Positions 1-6,710 of a DNA stretch of 64,000 nucleotides are shown piece by piece (position 1 is the first letter of the stretch; each line of letters begins with the position of its first letter). Source of the DNA: Hoylesella nanceiensis DSM 19126 = JCM 15639 (GTDB lineage: Bacteria; Bacteroidota; Bacteroidia; Bacteroidales; Bacteroidaceae); NCBI RefSeq assembly GCF_000379965.1, contig NZ_KB904331.1, positions 1-64,000 on the forward strand, read 5' to 3'. The translations under genes were made by a program, and so were the position numbers. Below the pieces are notes generated by a model. It did not search any database. It was not told the DNA's origin and saw nothing but the letters and a program-made list of their open reading frames with translations.

Positions 1-43
1 AGCTAGCGTTCATCCTGAGCCAGGATCAAACTCTACATTGTAA
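1..43 (-). rRNA. rrs: 16S ribosomal RNA, 5' end only (partial)
   Basis: Read on the minus strand, the first bases give the universal 16S 5' segment (AGAGTTTGATCCTGGCTCAG followed by GATGAACGCTAGC). The gene therefore runs leftwards out of the window and only about 43 bases of it are present. The exact 5' end is placed by analogy with other Bacteroidales and may be off by a few bases. Confidence 0.95.
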
Positions 44-255
44 AATTTCTTATTTAAATCTCCATTAAGGAGAATATATTCTGACTTAGAACGACTATCC
101 TTTATAACCTTTATTGAAGTAATCAATTAACGGTTCGTATTTATACCCTGTTGTAAAAATACAACAAGACTCTTGTACTAACTTGTCTGTTTATGTAAAT
201 CTATTCAAAGAACTCTATCTTTAGTGCTAACCGAGATAACTCTCGAAAGCGGATG
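44..255 (-). other. rRNA operon leader with boxA-like element
   Basis: This is the transcribed leader between the rRNA promoter and 16S. On the minus strand it contains GTTCTTTGAA (204-213), which resembles the boxA antitermination element of Bacteroidetes rRNA leaders. It also has a small CGAGA/TCTCG hairpin near 228-247. There is no open reading frame of note. The boxA assignment rests on similarity and position. Confidence 0.6.
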
Positions 256-287
256 CAAAAGTACAACTTTTTAAAACACAATCCAAA
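256..287 (-). promoter_or_regulatory. Promoter of the rRNA operon
   Basis: On the minus strand TTTG (287-284) is followed after exactly 20 bases by TActTTTG (263-256), a perfect match to the Bacteroidetes primary-sigma promoter. The predicted start is near 249. The bases upstream on the minus strand (288-330) are very A/T rich, as expected for an UP element. From 331 to 600 I see no gene or clear signal. Confidence 0.8.
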
Positions 288-600
288 TAATTCAAAAAGA
301 AAATTCAAAAAAAAAGCAACTTTTTTACTCCACAAACGGGAAAATCAACCAAAAGAACAATTTCACCTATTTATATTATATATAGGGAGTAACCTAACTC
401 CTCTTAACATACAGTAAATAAAAAAAATGTACAGTCTGAGAATCCTTAATTACAAGTATCAAACTATATCATTCATTTTTCAAGAGATTAAGATTATCAC
501 TTCTCTTAAACCTCTAAGCTTTCCTCACCCCATTGCTTCCAAAGGCACTAAACAACATTAACTAAGTTCCTATTAGTAAGTATATAACTTTTCGTTTGAA

Positions 601-974
601 TTGTTTATCTTTGCATTTATGAAGACAATTAGCAAAGAAACAGACCCTCGTTATTTAGCTTGTCCTATCCGTCAGGTTATCACCCGCTTTGGAGATAAAT
701 GGACATTGTTAGTGTTAGGCATACTCGGTAGCTCTGATCAAAAGAAGATGCGCTATTCAGAAATTCACGAGAAGATGCTCGACTGCTCACAAAAGATGCT
801 CTCTCAAACTTTAAAGAATTTGGAAAGCAACAAACTAATAAACCGCAAAGTCTACCCTGAAGTTCCACCTAGGGTTGATATAGCCTCACCGAACTAGGTA
901 TTTCACTACTCGGTCCACTTAAAGTTCTGGTAGAATGGGCACAAGAGAATATGAATAAAATAATAAAGGACTAA
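601..974 (+). pseudogene. HxlR-family transcriptional regulator, frameshifted
   Basis: The first frame encodes a winged helix-turn-helix of the HxlR type. Recognisable parts are the CPIRQVITRFGDKWTLLVL opening, the MLSQTLKNLE recognition region and YPEVPPRV in the wing. At about 876-879 one base is missing: the first frame stops at 895-897. The +1 frame continues the family sequence at once (YSLTELGISLLGPLKVLVEWAQ) and ends at TAA 972-974. The likely start is ATG 619. A TAtcTTTG box at 606-613 would place the mRNA start at or next to that ATG. HxlR proteins often control a neighbouring oxidoreductase, here the gene at 1166. Either the gene is dead or there is a one-base sequencing error. Confidence 0.85.
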
Positions 975-1156
975 GAAAGATACCAGTATGGGTAGTTAAT
1001 GGCGATAATGACAGAATGGTGCCTACTTCAAATTCTTATGATTTAGCAAACAGACTGCCCAATGCTCAACTAACAATTTATCCTAACTCTGGACATGGGG
1101 GCATTTTTCAATATCATGAAGAGTTCGTTTCAAAGGCAATAGAATTTCTAAAATAG
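968..1156 (+). pseudogene. Alpha/beta hydrolase, C-terminal remnant
   Basis: Directly after the HxlR stop, with no start codon, this frame reads as the last 60 or so residues of an alpha/beta-fold hydrolase. It has the acidic-residue loop (VWVVNGDNDRMVPT) and the catalytic-histidine loop (NSGHGGIFQYHEEF), then AIEFLK and a TAG stop at 1154-1156. The nucleophile half of the enzyme is absent. An internal deletion that joined the regulator's 3' end to the hydrolase's 3' end explains the arrangement. It sits 9 bases upstream of the oxidoreductase, so the three probably once formed one unit. Confidence 0.8.
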
Positions 1157-1165
1157 TAAAACAAT

Positions 1166-2164
1166 ATGAAAGCAATACAGATTGATGGATATAAGAAAGG
1201 TGAAATGAAGGTTACCTTGCGAGAAGTAGATATGCCCCAAGTGGGTGATCACGATATATTGGTAAAGGTGAAGGCAGCCGCAGTAAACCCACTAGAACTA
1301 CTCATTGCTCATGGCGATGTAAAACTAGTCGTCCCATATCAATTCCCCTTAACTCTTGGCAATGAAATGTCAGGAGTAGTAGAACAAATAGGAACAAAAG
1401 TCAAAAAGTTTAAGAAAGGCGACCGAGTTTTTGCACGCCTACCAATTAATCGCATTGGAGCTTTTGCCGAATACGTTGCAATTGACGCAAGTGCAGTTGC
1501 AAAAACTCCCGATTATCTTTCCGACGTTGAAGCATCAGCTGTTCCACTTACAGCATTAACAGCCGAACAAGCTCTTGACATTCTAAATCTCAAATCTGAT
1601 AGTAGCCTATTTATTTCTGGAGGATCAGGCAGTTTTGGCGCAATGGCTATTCCTTTAGCCACAGCTCGTGGGTTAAATGTAATAACAAGTGGTGGAGCAA
1701 AAGCGAAAGAGCGCACAAAAGAACTTGGTGTTAGCCAGTATTTTGACTACAAAACAGAAGACTATACCGAACACTTGAAAGATATTGATGGAGCAATTGA
1801 TTCTCTAGGAGACAAAGAACTTCCACGTCTTTTCTCTATTCTTCGAGAAGGAGCAACCCTTGTTTCACTTAAAGGCATGCCTAATGCTAGCTTTGCCAAA
1901 TCATTTGGCTTATCACTATGGAAACAATGGCTATTTAAATTTGCAGGAATGAAGAATGAAAAGTTAGCAAAAAAACGCAATCAACATTATCATTTTATTT
2001 TTGTAACTGCCAATGGAGCGCAGCTAGAGAAAGCAGCAACCATTCTTACGAACCGAAGTATACGCCCAGAAATAGGTAACATTTACACATTAGAACAAGC
2101 CGAAGAAGCATTGAACGATGTAGCCTCACACCACTCACAAGGAAAGGTTATTATCCAACTATAA
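1166..2164 (+). CDS. NADP-dependent quinone oxidoreductase (zinc-free MDR family)
   Basis: This 332-residue protein belongs to the medium-chain dehydrogenase/reductase superfamily. The N-terminal GroES-like domain contains GNEMSGVVEQIGTKVKKFKKGDRVFARL. The Rossmann domain starts with the nucleotide loop SGGSGSFGAMAIPLA (about residues 151-165). The cysteine and histidine zinc ligands of true alcohol dehydrogenases are not seen, which points to the quinone or enone reductase branch and an NADPH cofactor. It probably acts in the cytoplasm on small electrophiles. It lies just downstream of a broken HxlR regulator and hydrolase fragment, so its original control may be lost. The exact substrate cannot be read from sequence. 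Confidence 0.85.
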   Translation: MKAIQIDGYKKGEMKVTLREVDMPQVGDHDILVKVKAAAVNPLELLIAHGDVKLVVPYQFPLTLGNEMSGVVEQIGTKVKKFKKGDRVFARLPINRIGAFAEYVAIDASAVAKTPDYLSDVEASAVPLTALTAEQALDILNLKSDSSLFISGGSGSFGAMAIPLATARGLNVITSGGAKAKERTKELGVSQYFDYKTEDYTEHLKDIDGAIDSLGDKELPRLFSILREGATLVSLKGMPNASFAKSFGLSLWKQWLFKFAGMKNEKLAKKRNQHYHFIFVTANGAQLEKAATILTNRSIRPEIGNIYTLEQAEEALNDVASHHSQGKVIIQL

Positions 2165-2320
2165 TAAGAAGAATATAATCCTTATTTATAAATAGATTCC
2201 ATTTTCCTCCTATTTATCACTCTTTCTTCCCCATTAGTTCCTTATGGGGAGAAATTTCAAAACTTCAAATCAAAGGAAACATAGTTTCATTGAGAGACGA
2301 TTCTTCCTCAATAGTATATA

Positions 2321-2385
2321 AAAGAGCCATATCTAACTCTAACAATGAGTTTCGATACGGCTCTTTGACGTTTTATTTTTTTAAG
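2321..2385 (+). terminator. Intrinsic terminator downstream of the oxidoreductase
   Basis: Arms AAAGAGCCATATC (2321-2333) and GATACGGCTCTTT (2354-2366) pair over 13 positions with one non-Watson-Crick position, followed by a T-rich stretch. Apart from this hairpin and a weak TAagTTTG box at 2545-2552 ahead of the next gene, the gap 2165-2619 holds nothing I can support. Confidence 0.65.
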
Positions 2386-2619
2386 AAGAAGTATTTACAT
2401 ATTATTCATTCTACAACATTTTACCAATTTCTCAAGCCTACCAAACATTACAAATTCTACTCCCTTCCCCTCTAAATTCCACCCAAAACAAGATGTAAGG
2501 TGTATATAACACAAATAAAAACAATCTATGTCAGTTTTTTTTATTAAGTTTGTAAACACAACATCGATAAGCATTTTCGATGTAAAACAATAATCGACAA
2601 CTATTCAACATCAAACAAA

Positions 2620-3891
2620 ATGCGACATATTACATTACTTCTCGTTTTGATTTTCTGTGCAATTACATCTAAGGCACAAGAGTTTAACAAATTATTTAAC
2701 GACTCTACCCTTCGCATTGCCTATACATTCAGCGGAAACGCACATAAACAAAGCATTGCATTAGACCAGCTAACAGTGTCGCCCCGTTGGTTTGGTAAAC
2801 GTCAAAATCTTAGTAATATTCCTGTAGAAGGCAATGCACAAATAGCCGTTCGCCTACACAATACAAAGCAACTTATTTATCTTAACTCGTTCTCTACCTT
2901 GTTTCAAGAATGGATCACCTATGATGAAGCATTGAAGGTAGATAGAAGTTTCGAGAATGTTCTACTGATCCCAATGCCTAAAGAGGCTGTAGATGTAGAA
3001 GTGTATATGATAAATAACCGACGAGAGAAAACCGTTTCGTTTACACATACTATCAATCCCAACGATATTCTCATTCGTCAAGATGGATTTAAAGATCTCA
3101 CTCCTTTCGAAACCATACATCAAGCAGCCGACACCAGCAAATGTATTCGAATTGCATATCTTGCAGAAGGCTATACAGAAAGCGAGATGCCAGCCTTCAT
3201 AAACGATGCCAAAAGAGCCACAGAAGCTTTGTTCGCTCACGAACCTTTTAAAGAATTGCAAAGCAAGTTCAATATCATCGCAGTAAAATCTCCTTCTAAA
3301 GAGAGTGGAACAAGTATTCCTTCAAAAGGCATTTGGAAAGAAACTGCCCTACAAAGTAGCTTCGACACCTTTTATAGCGATCGCTATTTAACCACACTTC
3401 ACGTTAAAAAGATTCATCAATGGCTTGCAGGTTTACCCTACGAGCACATTATTATATTAGTAAACACATCTGAATATGGTGGCGGTGGCATTCTTAATTT
3501 CTACAATTTATCTAGCTGTAACCACAAATCTTTCTTGCCAGTGGTGGTTCATGAGTTTGGACATAGCTTTGCAGGACTAGCAGATGAGTATGCATACGAG
3601 CAAGAACAGCTCAACATGTATCCGTTAGATATTGAGCCATGGGAACCAAATATCACTACATTGGTGCAGTTCGACAAGAAATGGAAGAACCTATTAGACC
3701 CCAAAACACCAATACCTACACCGCTCAACAATAAGAAATACACACTCGGAGCATTCGAAGGTGCAGGCTATTCGCTAAAAGGTGTGTATCGAGGCGAACG
3801 CAATTGCCGAATGAGAGCAAACGACATCCCTAATTTTTGCACTGTTTGTCGCAAGGCTTTAACCGATGTTATTAATTTCTACACCAAGTAA
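2620..3891 (+). CDS. Secreted M64 (IgA peptidase-type) metallopeptidase
   Basis: This 423-residue protein has a cleavable signal peptide (MRHITLLLVLIFCAITSKAQ, cut after AQ). Its catalytic signature is VVHEFGHSFAGLADEY, with zinc-binding H311 and H315, general base E312 and the D322/E323 pair typical of MEROPS family M64. The N-terminal 150 residues form the usual all-beta pre-domain of Bacteroidetes members. The namesake is an IgA peptidase of a Clostridium, but most Bacteroidetes relatives have no proven substrate, so IgA cleavage should not be assumed. It is exported at least to the periplasm. The next gene starts 4 bases after the stop, so the two are cotranscribed. Confidence 0.88.
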   Translation: MRHITLLLVLIFCAITSKAQEFNKLFNDSTLRIAYTFSGNAHKQSIALDQLTVSPRWFGKRQNLSNIPVEGNAQIAVRLHNTKQLIYLNSFSTLFQEWITYDEALKVDRSFENVLLIPMPKEAVDVEVYMINNRREKTVSFTHTINPNDILIRQDGFKDLTPFETIHQAADTSKCIRIAYLAEGYTESEMPAFINDAKRATEALFAHEPFKELQSKFNIIAVKSPSKESGTSIPSKGIWKETALQSSFDTFYSDRYLTTLHVKKIHQWLAGLPYEHIIILVNTSEYGGGGILNFYNLSSCNHKSFLPVVVHEFGHSFAGLADEYAYEQEQLNMYPLDIEPWEPNITTLVQFDKKWKNLLDPKTPIPTPLNNKKYTLGAFEGAGYSLKGVYRGERNCRMRANDIPNFCTVCRKALTDVINFYTK

Positions 3892-3895
3892 TTAA

Positions 3896-4582
3896 ATGAT
3901 AATTAGAGGCAAACTGCTTGTTGCACTCCTCTTGTTCATAATCTTGCCCACCTGCATTTTGGCACAAAGTAAACGCCAACAAAACAACGACAAAGAACTT
4001 TTAGCAAAGGCAATAGATTATTATCAAGGCACAAAATATCACGAGGCACTACTCTTTTTCGAACAACTCAACAATAGATATGTTTTAAATCCCCGATTTA
4101 AAGCATATATGGCTGTGTGCTATTATCACGACAACGATTTTAAGAAAGCCACCGAAACACTCGACACACTTTTGCAATCGCTCACCGTTTTTGCCCCTCG
4201 TGAGCAAGCGGTGTATTATTTTATCAACGCAGAAAGTCATTTTCAAGAGCAAAACTACAAGCAGGCGCTCACCAATTTCGAGCAAGGCTTGCCCCTATCC
4301 GACAACAAAGAAAAAGGTTATATCTATTATAGAATAGGCTTTTGCCATCTCTTTAACGAAGAATGGCAGTTGGCACTCAATGCCTTCGAACAATCTATTA
4401 AAAGCTATAACGACAACAACTTACCCAATATTCACGAGCAACAAACCCTCAACATGATTTTGGGTTGCCAAGAGAAGCTGAAATCTACAACAGAAATAAC
4501 ACCCGACACCTTACCCCAAACGCCCAAGAGTGAAGGCAGTAAACAATCTCAGTCGGATACAGAAAAGAAGAAAGAAGAATAA
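3896..4582 (+). CDS. Periplasmic TPR-repeat protein
   Basis: This 228-residue protein has a signal peptide (hydrophobic LLVALLLFIILPTCILAQ). About four tetratricopeptide repeats follow (residues 30-175), visible as A-x3-Y-x2-G-x2-Y/H-EALLFFEQL, FKKATETLDTLL, YKQALTNFEQGL and WQLALNAFEQSI. The C-terminal 40 residues are a low-complexity Thr/Pro/Ser/Lys-rich tail ending in KKKEE. Such proteins are scaffolds rather than enzymes. Tight coupling to the M64 peptidase (4-base gap) suggests a joint role, for instance holding or presenting the peptidase, but this is inference. Confidence 0.8.
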   Translation: MIIRGKLLVALLLFIILPTCILAQSKRQQNNDKELLAKAIDYYQGTKYHEALLFFEQLNNRYVLNPRFKAYMAVCYYHDNDFKKATETLDTLLQSLTVFAPREQAVYYFINAESHFQEQNYKQALTNFEQGLPLSDNKEKGYIYYRIGFCHLFNEEWQLALNAFEQSIKSYNDNNLPNIHEQQTLNMILGCQEKLKSTTEITPDTLPQTPKSEGSKQSQSDTEKKKEE

Positions 4583-4644
4583 AAAAGAAATAATAATAAG
4601 TTTCACAAAAACTCATTTTTTTATTTTTATTCAAGGATAATATA

Positions 4645-4652
4645 TACCTTTG
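4645..4652 (+). promoter_or_regulatory. Promoter -7 box for the coiled-coil gene
   Basis: TAccTTTG at 4645-4652 matches the Bacteroidetes -7 element and predicts a start near 4658. No TTTG is found 20 bases upstream, so the -33 half is weak. The box overlaps the first codon of the longest open frame (TTG 4650), which rules that codon out as the translation start. Confidence 0.6.
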
Positions 4653-4728
4653 CGCCGACCAAACTTCAAACAACATATAAAAGAGATTGTTTATTTAGTA
4701 TTTTATAAATTCAAAATTAGCATTAAGG

Positions 4729-5144
4729 ATGAAAAAATATTTTTAATTGGGATAATGATATTATCTGTAGTTTCTGGTTTTGCTCAAAACGTAGCGACAA
4801 TTAAGAACCTAAAAGAACAGCAACAAGTGCTCGACTTAACAGCTAAACTGAATGCACTAGAACTCGAACTTGAGAAAAAGAAGCTTGAGAACAATGCTCT
4901 TACGAGCAAGGCTGCTGGCGTTAATACTGAGGCAAATATAACAACAACAGATTTCTCAACATCAGATCCTTCAACTACCGTAAAGGAAGCAAAGGGTACT
5001 ATTAAGAAACTTAAAGAAACAAAAGAGATCAATAAGAACTTGGCTAAGAGTCAATCAGAGTTGACTAAGCTAGAAAAGAAGATAACTAAGCTTAAGACCA
5101 AGATTGATCAATTGAACAAAAAGATTCAATTTACTAATAAATAA
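4729..5144 (+). CDS. Secreted coiled-coil protein; signal peptide out of frame by one base
   Basis: From about 4732 to 5144 one frame encodes ILSVVSGFAQ (end of a signal peptide), then a Lys/Glu/Leu-rich protein of about 130 residues. That protein has two coiled coils separated by a Thr/Ser/Ala linker. The only sensible start, ATG 4729, follows an AAGGA-like sequence and reads ATG AAA AAA TAT and then a stop. Adding one A to the A6 tract at 4732-4737 gives MKKIFLIGIMILSVVSGFAQ, a textbook signal peptide joined in frame to the rest. So the gene is off by one base: phase variation, slippage during expression, a disabling mutation or a sequencing error. No in-frame ATG exists upstream in the predicted transcript. 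The function is unknown. Confidence 0.7.
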
Positions 5145-5165
5145 AGATAAAGATAATATTAAATT

Positions 5166-5204
5166 AAGATGTAGGAATGCCCGAACTCTGCATTCTTACA
5201 TCTT
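5166..5204 (+). terminator. Hairpin after the coiled-coil gene
   Basis: AAGATGTAGGAATGC (5166-5180) pairs with GCATTCTTACATCTT (5190-5204) over 15 positions with a single G-U. The T tract after it is poor, so termination may be partial and the next gene may be read through. Confidence 0.6.
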
Positions 5205-5260
5205 ATTATGTTATAACATACAAACACCAAAATTCACTATTTAAAAGAAATAAAAAAGCA

Positions 5261-6046
5261 ATGGTAAAGAAAATTATTCTATCACTATTATTGATTTTAT
5301 CGTCGCATCTTTCGATATATTCACAAATGCTCTTTTCTGAGAACCTTACAATGGATATAGATAGCACAAAAACAATACAAGGTTCTTTATTACCTGTGTT
5401 AGATTTCAAAACCGAAAAGGAGAATATTCTCACGTTTAAGAATACAGCTAATCTCAATATATTAATAAAACATCAGCGTGTCATTAATTTAATTAATAAA
5501 TTAGAAATCTCTACTTATGGTAAAAAAGTAATGGTAAGTGGAGGATATGTACACACCGAATATCGCTATTTAGTAAACCGTGCCTTTGAAATTTATCCTT
5601 ATGCAGAGTCGCAATGGGCCGATAGCCGAGGCATGAAGTATAAAGTTTCTGTCGGACTTCAATCACGCAACCGGTTAATAAACAAAGAGAAATTCCTTAT
5701 GTTTGCAACTGCTGGACTTTTTTACGAATTTGAAAAGTGGGAAGATCCAACTCCTAATTCCAGTCCTTTATATGCTTATAGCCGTAGTATCAAGACTCAT
5801 TTGTCTATCAGTTTCAAGCATCATATAGACGATCATTGGGACCTAACCACTACTGCTATTCATCAAGCCAAGCCCGATAAAAACTTTAATAAGCCACGAA
5901 TAGGAGGAGCTGTAGACCTTAAATACAACATCACACCAAAGGTGGGTATTAATGTTGCCTATCGTTTCATATGTGACACGGCTCCAATTGTTCCTGTTAG
6001 AAAGATGTATTCAGCTGTTGAAGCAGGATTGAGTTTATCCTTCTAA
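5261..6046 (+). CDS. Outer-membrane beta-barrel protein, unknown function
   Basis: This 261-residue protein starts at ATG 5261, which gives a clean signal peptide (MVKKIILSLLLILSSHLSIYSQ). The longer frame from 5177 runs through the hairpin at 5166-5204 and adds an implausible N terminus. The mature part alternates polar and hydrophobic residues with many aromatic girdle residues. It ends in SLSF, the terminal phenylalanine recognised by the BAM machinery. I do not recognise a named family with certainty; its general form resembles DUF481-like barrels. A paired hairpin (6061-6143) follows the stop. Confidence 0.7.
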   Translation: MVKKIILSLLLILSSHLSIYSQMLFSENLTMDIDSTKTIQGSLLPVLDFKTEKENILTFKNTANLNILIKHQRVINLINKLEISTYGKKVMVSGGYVHTEYRYLVNRAFEIYPYAESQWADSRGMKYKVSVGLQSRNRLINKEKFLMFATAGLFYEFEKWEDPTPNSSPLYAYSRSIKTHLSISFKHHIDDHWDLTTTAIHQAKPDKNFNKPRIGGAVDLKYNITPKVGINVAYRFICDTAPIVPVRKMYSAVEAGLSLSF

Positions 6047-6060
6047 ACAAAAGAATATGC

Positions 6061-6143
6061 CAGTTCGGGATAAAATCTATAAAAAAAGAGTAATTCCAAA
6101 CACTTTGGAAGTACAAGATTGCAAAAAAAGTTATCCCGAACTG
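6061..6143. repeat. Nested inverted repeat / hairpin downstream of the barrel gene
   Basis: CAGTTCGGGATAA (6061-6073) and TTATCCCGAACTG (6131-6143) are perfect 13-base inverted arms. Between them lies a second perfect hairpin, TTCCAAA-CAC-TTTGGAA (6094-6110). No T tract follows the outer arm on the plus strand. It may terminate the upstream gene or may be a remnant of a small mobile element. Confidence 0.7.
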
Positions 6144-6185
6144 ACTCATTAAAAGAAAGAAGTTATTATCTTTTCCCCACTAAAA

Positions 6186-6317
6186 GTAATGACATTACAA
6201 AACTATAACATTGCTTTTAGTCAACAAAAGCAGTCGTTTTAGCATATAAAAGCATTGAGTTTGAAGTGCAAAAGCAATGAATTTATTAAGTAATTCGATT
6301 GCATTTGAAAGAAAAAG
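6186..6317. repeat. 22-bp repeat array a (6 units)
   Basis: Six consecutive 22-base units start at 6186, 6208, 6230, 6252, 6274 and 6296. Each resembles the core GCATTGCTTTTA followed by about 6 variable bases and an A/T-rich tail (AAAA, AATT or ATA). There are no insertions between units. It lies upstream of clpC. Confidence 0.85.
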
Positions 6318-6582
6318 AGCTAGTAATTAGAAATCTATTCTTATCCCAAAAGAGCTATAAGCAATTCAAAATCAATCAAATACCATCACACTTTAAGAAG
6401 AGTTACATCATACCAAAAACTAACTAACTCCCAATTCATTTTCAATTTTCTCTATTTCTCTTATTTTCTCCTAAACTTTTATCCTTGTAAATAATAACAT
6501 TTATAACGAATAAAAGCAGAAATTAATTTCAATACATTAACCATATCTCTCATTTCATTCGTTAAGTATCATTAAACAAGTG

Positions 6583-6618
6583 TGCCATCAACACCTATGA
6601 AATGGTATTTTGATGGCA
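6583..6618. promoter_or_regulatory. Inverted repeat upstream of clpC
   Basis: TGCCATCAA (6583-6591) pairs with TTGATGGCA (6610-6618), and inside it ACC pairs with GGT. It ends 92 bases before the clpC start and is not followed by T residues, so it is a candidate operator or leader structure rather than a terminator. It does not resemble the CtsR site. No clear TAnnTTTG promoter is seen before clpC. The rest of the gap 6047-6710 apart from array a is featureless. Confidence 0.4.
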
Positions 6619-6710
6619 TTATCCAGCAGAAAACGGCACCCTTTTCAAGTAATTGGCACAGAGTTTGCAAACAATTACACATAATATATATAAAAGAAAG
6701 GTAGACAATA

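Noticed and set aside
2290-2475. 61-residue frame after the oxidoreductase
   Set aside because: It spans the terminator hairpin, has no ribosome binding site and has an AT-rich, unrecognisable product.
2620-3891. Claiming IgA protease activity for the M64 protein
   Set aside because: Only the catalytic motif is visible; family members mostly lack tested substrates.
4650-4728. TTG start for the coiled-coil gene
   Set aside because: The codon overlaps the -7 promoter box, so it would not be in the mRNA.
5177-5260. Upstream start of the barrel gene
   Set aside because: It begins within a terminator hairpin and hides a clean signal peptide at 5261.
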